Source: Abiotrophia sp. HMSC24B09
GTDB taxonomy: Bacteria > Bacillota > Bacilli > Lactobacillales > Aerococcaceae
Direction of reading: 5' to 3'
DNA length: 64,000 nucleotides
Assembly: GCF_001815865.1 (NCBI RefSeq)
Contig: NZ_KV822214.1
Span: 11,331-75,330 of the forward strand
Shown here: in pieces, positions 1 through 8,194 of the stretch
Position numbering within the stretch: the stretch's first letter is position 1
Layout of the letters: every line of letters begins with the position of its first letter
Position numbers and translations under genes: made by a program
The notes under the pieces: model-generated
Databases searched by the model: none
Told to the model about the DNA's origin: nothing
The model's input: only the letters and a program-made list of their open reading frames with translations

Positions 1-899
1 TTTTAGCATTGAGCCTTTGGCTTGGTCAACCTACTCAGACCATTACACATCGCATCTTGTTTGCTAGCAGTAAAGCCTTGAGCCAGCCCTACAACCAACA
101 ACTTTTGGCAGGGCTCAAAGCCTCAATCAATCCATCTGACGACATAGAGATTCAGACCCTAGCTTTACCAGAAAATCTTGATGAACAAGTGGCCCTCTTA
201 AGCCAGCAAAAACTCCTAACAGGCGATCAGGTGATACTTCACTCTACCTATAGCCTTGAGTTAACATCTCAATTGGAAAACTGGCTTAAGCAAGGAGTTA
301 AAGTGTCCTTAATCGATAGTCCAAAAGTCCAACTATCCCAAGCAAGCCAACTTGGTTGGGCGCCTCTGGAGCAAGGCCAGGCCTTAGCACAAGCATTGAA
401 AGCCAATAGTGGGACAGAGACCCCTCTCATTTTAGCCTATCAGGCACACAACCAAGAAAGCATCGAGCGCCTAAAAGGAGCTCAGGACGTCCTAGATCAG
501 TCTGGCCAAGCCTACCAGACACTTGCTTTAGAAGGCGACAAACTCGAAAATCAACAGGCTATGCTTCGTGCCGTTGAAGCCTTAGCTTCCAAACCGGCTG
601 TCGTCTTACTCGATCAAGTCTCTATACAAGAGCTGGCCCGTTACTTGCATCAAAGTTTAGCTATTCCTGACATCTACAGCATCGGCTATCAACCTCAGGT
701 ATTTAGCGCTATCGAAGCAGGGGACATCCGCCGTAATCTCACGCCCAACCCCTATGCTTTAGGCTATGCAGCAGGGCAAACTGGTCAAAATCAACCTGAT
801 AAGGCTAGTGATGTAACCACTAAGCTTACCTATCAATGGATTGAGGCGCAAGACCTCTTCAATCCCCAATTTGCCAGTTGGCTCTTCCCTTTGGAATAA
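1..899 (+). CDS. Sugar-type periplasmic-binding-protein-like protein, 5' partial
   Basis: The reading frame is open to the left edge, so the true start lies outside the window. About 299 residues are visible. They begin with a short hydrophobic stretch (LALSLWLG) that may be the end of a signal peptide or membrane anchor. The rest resembles the type 1 periplasmic-binding fold of the RbsB/LacI kind: alternating strands and helices and a C-terminal part of the form 'IGYQPQVFSAIEAGDI...NPYALGYAAG', typical of sugar-binding proteins. There is no helix-turn-helix in the visible part. It is followed by its own terminator. Possible roles are an ABC importer binding protein or a membrane-anchored sugar sensor working with a two-component system, as XylFII does with LytS/YesN. 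The nearby mgl operon makes the sensor idea attractive, but the upstream genes are not visible. Confidence 0.6.
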   Translation, partial: LALSLWLGQPTQTITHRILFASSKALSQPYNQQLLAGLKASINPSDDIEIQTLALPENLDEQVALLSQQKLLTGDQVILHSTYSLELTSQLENWLKQGVKVSLIDSPKVQLSQASQLGWAPLEQGQALAQALKANSGTETPLILAYQAHNQESIERLKGAQDVLDQSGQAYQTLALEGDKLENQQAMLRAVEALASKPAVVLLDQVSIQELARYLHQSLAIPDIYSIGYQPQVFSAIEAGDIRRNLTPNPYALGYAAGQTGQNQPDKASDVTTKLTYQWIEAQDLFNPQFASWLFPLE

Positions 900-930
900 A
901 ATACTGCTTGCAGTAAGCAACATATACAAA

Positions 931-960
931 AGAGAGTTGGTCCTTGCCAACTCTCTTCTA
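931..960 (+). terminator. Intrinsic terminator of the sugar-binding-protein-like gene
   Basis: A perfect 10-bp stem (AGAGAGTTGG at 931-940, CCAACTCTCT at 947-956) with a six-base loop is followed by a T-rich tract. It lies 31 bases after the stop codon. Confidence 0.75.
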
Positions 961-976
961 TTATATATAGTAACAA

Positions 977-1004
977 AAAAGCTGGGATACAAATCCCAGC
1001 TTTT
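977..1004 (-). terminator. Intrinsic terminator of the NlpC/P60 gene
   Basis: Stem GCTGGGAT (981-988) and ATCCCAGC (993-1000), flanked by A and T runs. On the minus strand the stem is followed by a T6 run, 14 bases after the stop of the NlpC/P60 gene. The flanking A-run means it could act in both directions. Confidence 0.8.
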
Positions 1005-1017
1005 AATATACTTCTTA

Positions 1018-2493
1018 TTAACGTACACGCACTGCAAATTGTGGTGTGAAGTTTTGGATGTTGTTGTAGCCTAATGGAGTACCTGGTTGAGAAGCATGAA
1101 TGAAGTTCCCGCCACCAGTTGCAATCGCTACGTGGTAAGTTGAACCTGCGTCACCCCAGAAGTAGAGGTCACCCGCTTGTGCTTCTGATACAGAGATACG
1201 AGTCCCTGCAGATTCTTGTGGTACTGTCCAGCTACCTACATCGATACCGTATGCTTCTTTGAAGACATATTGTACGAAACCTGAGCAGTCAAAACCACTT
1301 GGGCTCTTACCGCCCCATACATAAGGAGTCCCTACGTATTTAGCAGCTGTTGATAAAACATCGCCGTAAGTTGAAGCTGCTGGAGCTGCTGCGGCTGGTT
1401 CTTCTTCAGTAGTAGCTGCTGGAGCTTCTGGTTCTTCCTCAGCTGCTGGTGCTTCTTGAGCAGGTTGTGGAGCTGGTGTTGTTGACTCTTCTTCTTGAGT
1501 TGAAGGAGTTTCTGCAACAGTTGACTCTTCAGCTGCTGGAGTTTCAGATGCAGGAGCTTCAGGCGCTTGACTTTCAGTTGCTTCTGCTTGGCTAGTTGCT
1601 TCAGCTTCTGTAGTTGGTGCAGCTGGTTTTGCTTCTTCAGCTGCTGGTGCTGGTTGCTCAGCTAATTGAGATTCACGAGTTGCTTGCTCTTGAGCCGCTT
1701 GTTCTTGGGCAGCTGCTTCTGCTTGTGCTTGTTGTTGTGCTAAAGCTTGTGCTTGAGCTTCTGCGGCAGCTTGTTCAGCCGCTGCTTGTTGTGCTGCTGC
1801 AATCTCTGCTTGACGCTGTTGGTAAGCAGCCTTTTCAGCAATTAAAGCTTCACGAGCATTTTGTGCTAATGATAAGTCAGAAGTCAATTGGTTGTATACT
1901 GCTTCGTTGTTAGCTTGCTCTTCAGTCAAAGCACCTTTAAGAGCTTCTAATTGTACATGCTTAGCAACGTTGTCTGCTTTAGTCGTTTCTACTGCAGATT
2001 TCTTAGTTTCAACAGCTTCTTTATCAGCCTTTTGTTGGCCTAAAAGTGTTTTGTTAGCTGAAACCATCTTCTTCACAACGTCTACACGGCCAACAAAGTC
2101 GCTAACAGATTTAGAAGAAGCTACAACGTTAACATAGTTTTCTGCCCCACCTGTTGCTTGAACAGCACGAGCTTGATCTGCCAAGAGGCTTTCGCGTTTG
2201 CCAATTGCTACTTCTAAGTCTTTGATTTCTGCTTGTAAGCTTGCAATTGCTGCGTCATTTTCTTGGATATTCCCTTGAAGAGTAGTTGCTTGCGCTTGAA
2301 CTTCTTGCAACTTAGCATAAGAACTTGCTAATTGTGCGTAAAGTTGTGCTTGAGCAGCCGATAAGTTTTCGATTTGGCTTTCACTTTGCCCGATTAATGA
2401 ATCGTAGTCTTGTGCGAAAGCAGCCACAGGTGCAGCTACGCTCCCTAATACGACGGCTGAAGTTAATAACGTTTTGAATAATCTCTTGTTCAT
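1018..2493 (-). CDS. Secreted SagA/p60-like NlpC/P60 peptidoglycan endopeptidase
   Basis: Predicted 491-residue secreted muramyl peptide hydrolase acting in the cell wall. The chosen ATG at 2493 sits about 12 bases after an AAGGAG site and starts a classical signal peptide (MNKRLFK, hydrophobic core, then VAAFAQ). Residues about 30-240 are a long coiled coil of the PcsB/Usp45/SagA type. About 240-370 is a low-complexity Ala/Pro/Glu/Gln linker. The C-terminal ~110 residues are NlpC/P60, with catalytic Cys in DCSGFVQYVF and His in YHVAIATGGG. Enterococcal SagA, a DL-endopeptidase, has the same layout. A further in-frame start exists upstream (2550) but lacks the signal peptide at its N-terminus. 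A WalR box upstream points to control by the essential WalRK system. A role in daughter-cell separation is inferred. Confidence 0.9.
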   Translation of the reverse strand: MNKRLFKTLLTSAVVLGSVAAPVAAFAQDYDSLIGQSESQIENLSAAQAQLYAQLASSYAKLQEVQAQATTLQGNIQENDAAIASLQAEIKDLEVAIGKRESLLADQARAVQATGGAENYVNVVASSKSVSDFVGRVDVVKKMVSANKTLLGQQKADKEAVETKKSAVETTKADNVAKHVQLEALKGALTEEQANNEAVYNQLTSDLSLAQNAREALIAEKAAYQQRQAEIAAAQQAAAEQAAAEAQAQALAQQQAQAEAAAQEQAAQEQATRESQLAEQPAPAAEEAKPAAPTTEAEATSQAEATESQAPEAPASETPAAEESTVAETPSTQEEESTTPAPQPAQEAPAAEEEPEAPAATTEEEPAAAAPAASTYGDVLSTAAKYVGTPYVWGGKSPSGFDCSGFVQYVFKEAYGIDVGSWTVPQESAGTRISVSEAQAGDLYFWGDAGSTYHVAIATGGGNFIHASQPGTPLGYNNIQNFTPQFAVRVR

Positions 2494-2539
2494 AAGCGAT
2501 TTGACTCCTTTTAGTCTCGTAATTTTGTATATCACGCTT

Positions 2540-2558
2540 GTGTTGGACACAGGCTTTG
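2540..2558 (-). repeat. Imperfect 19-bp inverted repeat in the 5' leader of the NlpC/P60 gene
   Basis: On the minus strand GCCTGTGTCCAACACAAGC forms a near-palindrome around a CCA centre, between the -10 box and the ribosome site. It may be an operator or an RNA hairpin. No family was assigned. Confidence 0.35.
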
Positions 2559-2583
2559 GTTTATCTTTTTATGACATGCTTAC

Positions 2584-2589
2584 ATGATA
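2584..2589 (-). promoter_or_regulatory. -10 box of the NlpC/P60 gene
   Basis: TATCAT preceded by TGG forms an extended -10 (TGGTATCAT) on the minus strand, about 90 bases before the start codon. No convincing -35 is present, which fits a promoter that needs an activator. Confidence 0.5.
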
Positions 2590-2637
2590 CCACAAGTTTT
2601 TGCTAAGGTGCGGTTTTTCGACGATTCGTATAGCATC

Positions 2638-2654
2638 TGTAACATAGCTGTAAT
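2638..2654 (+). promoter_or_regulatory. WalR (YycF) binding box
   Basis: TGTAAC-ATAGC-TGTAAT is an exact match to the WalR consensus TGTWAH-N5-TGTWAH. It lies about 50-70 bp upstream of the -10 box of the secreted NlpC/P60 gene, where activating WalR sites are found. The rest of the 500-base gap between this gene and tyrS holds no gene that I can support. Confidence 0.7.
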
Positions 2655-2962
2655 TTTACTTGGTTATTTTTCGTTTTTTGACTCTTTTTTGCCACAATAG
2701 ATAGGCAAATATACCTCCCTTTCGACGTTCTACAACTGACGAAATAGAGCTACAGAGCTGATTTTTACTTTTGTCTAGACCTTTAGCCTGATTTAGCTAT
2801 CCTAAAAGATAGTCTTGAAGATGGTGCTATACATATAGTAAACCTAAAGGTTGTTATATTGACGCAACATCGATATTATTTCGCGGTTATTTTTGGGGAC
2901 CTTTTCTGCCCTGGAATTGAGACAATCCCCCACCTACTTGCTCACCCCGCCTTACTCGCGCG

Positions 2963-2990
2963 CAAAAAAAAGCAGGCCCAAAAGCCTGCT
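2963..2990 (-). terminator. tyrS terminator
   Basis: Stem AGCAGGC (2971-2977) and GCCTGCT (2984-2990). On the minus strand it is followed by T8, ten bases after the tyrS stop. Confidence 0.85.
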
Positions 2991-2999
2991 TCTCACATC

Positions 3000-4268
3000 T
3001 TAATCTTGATAGGTAACGAGTGTGTAATTTTTCTTACCCCGGCGTACGACCACATATTTACCCCCAATAGCATCTTGAGGCGTAATCACAGCTTCCACAT
3101 CGGTTACCTTGGTGCCATTCAAGGTAATCGCGCCATTAGAAATAAATTCTCTGGCTTCACGACGAGATTTAACAATACCAATATCTACTAACCAAACAGC
3201 TAGGTTAGCTTGCTCTCTTGAGGTGCTAGCTTGCGGCATATTTCTAAAACCTTGCTCGATTTCATGAACCGTGAGCGAACCCACCTCGCCTGTAAATAAA
3301 GCTTCTGTAATCCGAATGGCTTCATCTAGAGCCTCTTGCCCGTGAACAAAGCGCGTTACTTCTTCAGCCAAACGCTTGTGGGCAACCCGCAAGTGAGGCT
3401 GAGTCTCAATTTCGACAGCCAAGGCATCAATCTCTTCATGAGATAAGAAGGTAAAGTACTTAAGGAATTTAACCACATCACCATCTTGTTGATTGAGCCA
3501 GAATTGGTAGAACTCAAATGGCGTTGTTTTCTCTGGATCCAACCAAACTGCCCCACCTGCTGTTTTACCAAACTTAGTGCCATCAGATTTGAGCATAAGC
3601 GGAATGGTCAGCCCATAGACTTCAGTCTCATGGCCTTCAGTCCGACGAATAAAATCCAATCCGGCCGTAATGTTGCCCCATTGATCGGCGCCGCCAATTT
3701 GTAATTGAACATCGTATTCTTTATATAGATGGGCAAAGTCAATAGATTGAAGGATCTGGTAGCTAAACTCAGTAAAGGAAATCCCTACCTCTAGTCGAGA
3801 CGCGACAACATCCTTAGCCAACATATTATTAATGTTGAAATGTTTACCATAGTCACGCAAGAAATCTAAGAGCGAGATCTGGCTAAGCCAGTCGTAGTTA
3901 TTTACAATCCGGAAACCACTCGCTTGAACATCCCCTTTTAGGAAGAGACGGTTCATCTGGTCTGCTAATTTACGCGCGTTTTCCTTTACCACATCCATGG
4001 TTTGCAAGGTCCGCTCGCTATTGCGCCCACTCGGGTCGCCAATTGAGCCTGTGCCGCCCCCAATTAGCACTACTGGTTTATGCCCAGCCAGCTGGAAGCG
4101 CTTAAGAATCATAAAGGGAATTAAATGTCCAATGTGCATGGAATCCCCTGTTGGGTCGACGCCACAATATAAGCCAATCGCCTTCTTATTTACTAGTTCT
4201 TCTAAGCCTTGAGCGTTAGTCTGCTGATTGATGGCACCACGCCATGTTAAATCATCTAAAATTGACAT
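3000..4268 (-). CDS. tyrS: Tyrosyl-tRNA synthetase
   Basis: Class I aminoacyl-tRNA synthetase that charges tRNA-Tyr in the cytoplasm. The 422-residue length is normal for the bacterial TyrS (short KFGKT) branch. The catalytic Rossmann domain carries the HIGH motif in DSMHIGHL near residue 49 and the KMSKS-equivalent KFGKTAGG near 233. A linker follows, then a C-terminal S4 RNA-binding domain (SRREAREFISNG) from about residue 355. The ATG at 4268 has a good AAGGAGG site. It is a single-gene unit with its own promoter and terminator and is divergent from mglA. The 166-bp space to mglA is too short for a T-box leader plus the mgl promoter, and I see no T-box. Confidence 0.97.
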   Translation of the reverse strand: MSILDDLTWRGAINQQTNAQGLEELVNKKAIGLYCGVDPTGDSMHIGHLIPFMILKRFQLAGHKPVVLIGGGTGSIGDPSGRNSERTLQTMDVVKENARKLADQMNRLFLKGDVQASGFRIVNNYDWLSQISLLDFLRDYGKHFNINNMLAKDVVASRLEVGISFTEFSYQILQSIDFAHLYKEYDVQLQIGGADQWGNITAGLDFIRRTEGHETEVYGLTIPLMLKSDGTKFGKTAGGAVWLDPEKTTPFEFYQFWLNQQDGDVVKFLKYFTFLSHEEIDALAVEIETQPHLRVAHKRLAEEVTRFVHGQEALDEAIRITEALFTGEVGSLTVHEIEQGFRNMPQASTSREQANLAVWLVDIGIVKSRREAREFISNGAITLNGTKVTDVEAVITPQDAIGGKYVVVRRGKKNYTLVTYQD

Positions 4269-4301
4269 CTTCTTTCCTCCTTATGTATTTTCTATCTTCC
4301 T

Positions 4302-4330
4302 ATTATAACGCGATTATAAGTCTGAATCAA
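4302..4330 (-). promoter_or_regulatory. tyrS promoter
   Basis: On the minus strand TTGATT (4325-4330) is followed after exactly 17 bp by TATAAT (4302-4307). This lies about 35 bp before the start codon. Confidence 0.75.
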
Positions 4331-4341
4331 TCTAGCAATAG

Positions 4342-4405
4342 CGTAAATTTTCGAACCTTATGCGTAAATTATTCTATGTAAGCGTTTCGCCATTGGAGGT
4401 AGAAT
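4342..4405 (+). promoter_or_regulatory. mglA promoter and duplicated control module (copy A)
   Basis: CGTAAATTTTC (4342-4352) and CGTAAATT (4363-4370) form direct repeats with a 21-bp period. They are followed by ATGTAAGCGTTT (4376-4387) and a -10 TAGAAT (4400-4405). The module aligns without gaps to the one before mglB (6995-7058), with about 43 of 64 bases identical. Two helical turns between repeats suit an AraC/YesN-type response regulator. The ATGTAANCGTTT part resembles one half of a cre or LacI-type site at the -35 position. Confidence 0.6.
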
Positions 4406-4434
4406 AGACTCAAATCCTATAAGGTGGTGACATT

Positions 4435-5943
4435 ATGACACAAATCGCAGAGTACCTATTGGATATTGAAGATATCGTCAAGGAGTTTCCAGGGGTCAAA
4501 GCCTTGGACGGTGCACGACTTAAAGTTCGCCCAGGCACCATTCACGCCCTCATGGGTGAGAACGGTGCTGGTAAATCAACTATGATGAAATGTCTCTTCG
4601 GTATCTATATCGAGGACTCCGGTAGTATCAAACTCAATGGCCAACCCGTACGCTTTAACAACCCAAAACAAGCATTGGAACAAGGCGTCTCCATGGTCCA
4701 TCAGGAACTGAATCAGGTTCTTAAACGTAGCGTCATGGAAAATATCTGGTTGGGCCGCTTCCCAAAAACCAAACTTGGCCTGATTGACGAGCATAAGATG
4801 TACCAAGATACCAAGGCCATCTTCCAGCAACTCAACTTGGATATTGATCCACGGACTATCATTGGTAAACTCTCCGTCTCCCAACGTCAGATGATTGAGA
4901 TTGCCAAGGCAGTCAGCTACGATGCCAAGGTAATTATCCTAGACGAGCCAACTTCCTCTCTAACGGAGCAAGAAGTTCAGCACCTCTTCCGCATCATGAA
5001 CCAACTCAAGGATCAAGGTTGTGGCTTGGTTTATATCTCCCATAAAATGGAAGAAATTTTAGCCATTTCTGATGAAGTGACCATTATGCGAGACGGCCAA
5101 TGGATTGCGACAGAAGCAGCTAAAGACTTAACCATGGAACGTATCATTCAACTCATGGTAGGGCGGGATATCGGCCATCGCTTCCCACCTCGCAACAATC
5201 ATCCTGGCCAGGTAACCTTAGAGGTGCGCAATTTGACCGCTAAATATCAACCAAGCATTCAAGACGTATCCTTAACTGTTCACGAAGGTGAAGTTTTGGG
5301 GATTGCCGGTTTAGTGGGTTCTCGTCGGACTGAATTAATTGAATGTATCTTCGGGATTGCAACCCTAGCCAGTGGCGAGATTTACAAGAATGGTAAGTTA
5401 ATTCATAATAACAACTCCCGCGACGCTATCAAAAATGGCTTTGCCTTAGTGACAGAAGAACGCCGGGCAACTGGGATTTTCCCAATCGCGGACATTCGTT
5501 TTAACACGGTTATCTCTAACATGCGGCACTATCGCGGTAAGTTAGGTCTGATTCGCAATGCTTCCATGGGTAGCGATACCCAACGCATGATTGATGCCAT
5601 GGCCATCAAGACACCAAGTCAACGAACACAAATCCGCTCCTTATCAGGTGGTAACCAGCAGAAGGTAATTATTGGCCGTTGGCTACTAACCGATGCGGAT
5701 ATCTATCTCTTCGACGAACCAACGCGGGGGATTGACGTCGGAGCCAAGTACGAAATCTACCAAATAATTTTAGACTTAGCTAAGAAAGGCAAGACCGTTA
5801 TCGTTGTCTCCAGTGAAATGACCGAGTTGCTCGGTATCACTGACCGCATTGCAGTCATGTCTAATGGTCGTTTGGCTGGCGTCGAAAAGACCGAATCACT
5901 CACCCAAGAAGAAATACTTCGCTTGAGTGCACTCTATCTCTAA
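4435..5943 (+). CDS. mglA: Galactose/methyl-galactoside ABC importer, ATP-binding protein
   Basis: ATPase of a CUT2-type sugar importer, bound to the inner face of the membrane. The 502 residues hold two ABC cassettes in tandem, as in MglA, RbsA and XylG. The first has a canonical Walker A (GENGAGKST, near residue 43) and Walker B ([11 protein letters not shown]). The second has a degenerate Walker A (GLVGSRRTE), typical of the family, with signature LSGGNQQKV and FDEPTRGID. The start has the strong site AAGGTGGTGA five bases upstream. The TAA stop overlaps the AAGGAGG ribosome site of mglC, implying translational coupling. The pairing with an MglB that has a calcium loop supports galactose or glucose rather than ribose as substrate. 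Confidence 0.9.
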   Translation: MTQIAEYLLDIEDIVKEFPGVKALDGARLKVRPGTIHALMGENGAGKSTMMKCLFGIYIEDSGSIKLNGQPVRFNNPKQALEQGVSMVHQELNQVLKRSVMENIWLGRFPKTKLGLIDEHKMYQDTKAIFQQLNLDIDPRTIIGKLSVSQRQMIEIAKAVSYDAKVIILDEPTSSLTEQEVQHLFRIMNQLKDQGCGLVYISHKMEEILAISDEVTIMRDGQWIATEAAKDLTMERIIQLMVGRDIGHRFPPRNNHPGQVTLEVRNLTAKYQPSIQDVSLTVHEGEVLGIAGLVGSRRTELIECIFGIATLASGEIYKNGKLIHNNNSRDAIKNGFALVTEERRATGIFPIADIRFNTVISNMRHYRGKLGLIRNASMGSDTQRMIDAMAIKTPSQRTQIRSLSGGNQQKVIIGRWLLTDADIYLFDEPTRGIDVGAKYEIYQIILDLAKKGKTVIVVSSEMTELLGITDRIAVMSNGRLAGVEKTESLTQEEILRLSALYL

Positions 5944-5956
5944 GGAGGATGTCTCT

Positions 5957-6991
5957 ATGGAACTAAGTAAAAAACTACGCTTCACCAATAAAACACCGCG
6001 CGAGCTATTATTAGACTTTTCTCTTTATATTGTGCTTGCTGCTTTAATCGCCATCATTATTTCGATGGATACTTCTTTCGTTTCACCAAAAAACTTCATT
6101 AATATCTTAGCTCAAGCCTCCACTCGGATCATTATGGCCTGCGGGGCTGCCGGGCTTATCATCTTAGGCGGGACAGACTTATCTGCCGGCCGCGTCTTGG
6201 GTTTAACTTCCCTGATTGCTGCCTCCCTCCTTCAATCAACTACCTACGCTTCACGTATGTATCCCGATCTACCCCAATTACCACTCTGGTTGCCACTCAT
6301 TATCGTTATTGTAGTCGGCGGGATCTTCGGTTTGATTAACGGTTTTGGGGTAGCTGTTCTTAAAGTCCACGCCTTCATTATTACCTTAGGGACTCAATTA
6401 GTAGCTTACGGGATCGCCTTGATTTATCAACAACAACAAGCAGGGGGCGCACAACCGATTGCTAACTTTGACGACCGCTACCGTAATTTAGTTAACGGCA
6501 CCGTCAACTTTACCAAAGATATTCAAATCCCTTATGTAGTCTTCTACGCCATTGTCGTCTGCGTGATTATGTGGATTATCTGGAATAAAACCCAACTTGG
6601 TAAGAACATGTATGCTATCGGGGGCAACATCGAAGCAGCTGAAGTTTCCGGGGTTAATATCGTTAAGAATATCCTCATCATTTTCCTGATTTCAGGGATT
6701 CTCTATGGCTTAGCTGGCTATCTGGAAGCTGCTCGGGTAGGGTCTACTACCTCTAACACCGGTCTTAACTACGATCTCGATGCCATCTCTGCTTCCGTTA
6801 TCGGGGGGGTCTCCTTCTCTGGTGGGATTGGGACCATTCCTGGCGTTATTATCGGGGCGATCATCCTCCAATTCATCAACTATGGTTTGGCTTATGTAGG
6901 CGTTAACCCTAACTACCAATACATCATCAAGGGCTTGATCATTATCTTGGCGGTAGCAATCGACGTACGTAAATACATCAAGCGCAAATAA
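5957..6991 (+). CDS. mglC: Galactose/methyl-galactoside ABC importer, permease
   Basis: Membrane-spanning permease of the CUT2 family (BPD_transp_2 fold), 344 residues, with about eight to ten hydrophobic segments. The ATG at 5957 was chosen because AAGGAGG (5942-5948) lies eight bases before it. An upstream in-frame ATG at 5927 would overlap mglA. Conserved features include GAAGLIILGGTDLSAGRV near residues 75-95 and the cytoplasmic coupling region with AIGGNIEAAEVSGVN near 220. It forms the channel through which MglA drives galactose import. The order ATPase-permease-binding protein differs from the classical mglBAC order. Confidence 0.9.
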   Translation: MELSKKLRFTNKTPRELLLDFSLYIVLAALIAIIISMDTSFVSPKNFINILAQASTRIIMACGAAGLIILGGTDLSAGRVLGLTSLIAASLLQSTTYASRMYPDLPQLPLWLPLIIVIVVGGIFGLINGFGVAVLKVHAFIITLGTQLVAYGIALIYQQQQAGGAQPIANFDDRYRNLVNGTVNFTKDIQIPYVVFYAIVVCVIMWIIWNKTQLGKNMYAIGGNIEAAEVSGVNIVKNILIIFLISGILYGLAGYLEAARVGSTTSNTGLNYDLDAISASVIGGVSFSGGIGTIPGVIIGAIILQFINYGLAYVGVNPNYQYIIKGLIIILAVAIDVRKYIKRK

Positions 6992-6994
6992 GAC

Positions 6995-7058
6995 CGTAAA
7001 TTTTCTAACCTGGAGTGTAAAAAAATCAATGTAATCGTTTTACACACCGTGTTATACT
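6995..7058 (+). promoter_or_regulatory. mglB promoter and duplicated control module (copy B)
   Basis: Direct repeats CGTAAATTTTC (6995-7005) and TGTAAAA (7016-7022) have the same 21-bp period as copy A. The palindromic TGTAATCGTTTTACA (7030-7044) replaces the -35. The extended -10 TGTTATACT ends at 7058. This promoter inside the operon can raise binding-protein levels above those of the membrane components. Confidence 0.65.
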
Positions 7059-7097
7059 CAATTCAACAAAATAAAATCCTTAAAGGAGTCGATCTTT

Positions 7098-8117
7098 ATG
7101 AAAAAAGTCATTACATGGTGCGCCATCTTCTGCCTATTCTGCTTAGCGCTAGTTCCTAGCCTCAGCCCTAAAGTTCAAGCCGAAGATAAGAACATCAAAA
7201 TTGGGGTAGCTTTCTACAAATACGATGACGCTTATATGTCTTCTGTACGTGTAGCGCTTGAAAAAATCGCCAAAGAGCATCCCAACGTTGAACTCATCGT
7301 CAATGACTCTCAAAACGACCAAGCTAAACAAAACGACCAAATCGATGTCATGATTCAAAAGGGCGTGGATGTCCTCTTGATTAACGTGGTAGACACCGGG
7401 GCAGCAGAAGCAGTCGTTCAAAAAGCTAAAGACGCGAATATTCCACTCGTGCTCTTCAACCGTGAACCAGCAACTGACGTTGTTAAAGCTTACGACAAAG
7501 CTCGTTTCGTTGGGACAACCGCTAAAGAAGCTGGGATTATCCAAGGTAAGATGATTGCGGAACTCTGGAAATCTGACAAGAAATATGACCGCAATGGTAA
7601 CGGCAAATTAGATTACGTTATGTTAATCGGTGACCCAGAAAACCCAGAAGCAATCGCTCGTACAAAATATGCTGTTGATACTTTAACCGAAGCTAAGATT
7701 GAAGTGAACAAATTAGGTGACCAAGTTGCTAACTGGGATCCAGACAAAGCAAAAACTGCAACTGACGCTTGGTTAGCTAAAGACGCTGACAACATCGACG
7801 TCATCATCTCTAATAACGACTCAATGGCTTCTGGTGCTATTGCTGCTCTCCAAGGCGCCGGCTTCAACACTGATGCTAAAGCAGACAAGAAGATTCCTGT
7901 ATTTGGGGTAGATGCGACTGAAGAAGCAGTAGACCTCATTGCTCGTGGCATTATGACTGGTACTGTAAAACAAGATGCTGAAGGGATGGCTAAAGCTGTC
8001 TTCGCACTCTCTTACAATGCAGGTCAAGGCAAAGACTTCTTAGACGGCACTGACTACAAGTACGACGACACGCAAGTCGCTGTACGTATTCCTTACCAAG
8101 CCTTCAACGGCCAATAG
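7098..8117 (+). CDS. mglB: Galactose/glucose-binding protein of the Mgl importer
   Basis: Extracellular receptor of the Mgl importer, 339 residues, type 1 periplasmic-binding fold. The mature part starts KIGVAFYKYDD and contains the calcium-binding loop DRNGNGKLD (about residues 169-177), diagnostic of the galactose/glucose-binding branch. The sugar site includes NNDSMASGA, FGVDATEEAV and the N-terminal FYKYDD. The N-terminus is a type I signal peptide (MKKVITW, hydrophobic core, cut expected after KVQA). There is no lipobox cysteine in a suitable context, although most Gram-positive binding proteins are lipoproteins. Ribosome site AAAGGAG at 7082-7088. It has its own promoter just upstream. 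Confidence 0.9.
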   Translation: MKKVITWCAIFCLFCLALVPSLSPKVQAEDKNIKIGVAFYKYDDAYMSSVRVALEKIAKEHPNVELIVNDSQNDQAKQNDQIDVMIQKGVDVLLINVVDTGAAEAVVQKAKDANIPLVLFNREPATDVVKAYDKARFVGTTAKEAGIIQGKMIAELWKSDKKYDRNGNGKLDYVMLIGDPENPEAIARTKYAVDTLTEAKIEVNKLGDQVANWDPDKAKTATDAWLAKDADNIDVIISNNDSMASGAIAALQGAGFNTDAKADKKIPVFGVDATEEAVDLIARGIMTGTVKQDAEGMAKAVFALSYNAGQGKDFLDGTDYKYDDTQVAVRIPYQAFNGQ

Positions 8118-8142
8118 GCTATTATCGAAGGGTATTTCCTTT

Positions 8143-8167
8143 AGGCAAGTTCCTCTGGGGCTTGCCT
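8143..8167 (+). other. Hairpin between mglB and the small membrane-protein gene
   Basis: AGGCAAG (8143-8149) pairs with CTTGCCT (8161-8167) across an 11-base loop. The tail is only weakly T-rich. It could partly attenuate transcription or protect the mglB 3' end. Low confidence as a terminator. Confidence 0.35.
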
Positions 8168-8194
8168 TGCTTTATCAACACTAGGAGGCACGCA

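Noticed and set aside
2859..3191. Plus-strand ORF of 110 codons over the tyrS 3' end
   Set aside because: It overlaps the tyrS terminator and the S4-domain codons of tyrS on the other strand. No ribosome site and no family resemblance.
4376..4391. CcpA cre site before mglA
   Set aside because: Only the first half ATGTAANCGTTT fits; the second half has several mismatches. It was kept only as part of the duplicated module.
4269..4434. T-box leader for tyrS
   Set aside because: The gap is only 166 bp, shared with the mgl promoter, and the tyrS promoter is 35 bp from the start. No specifier loop or T-box sequence is visible.
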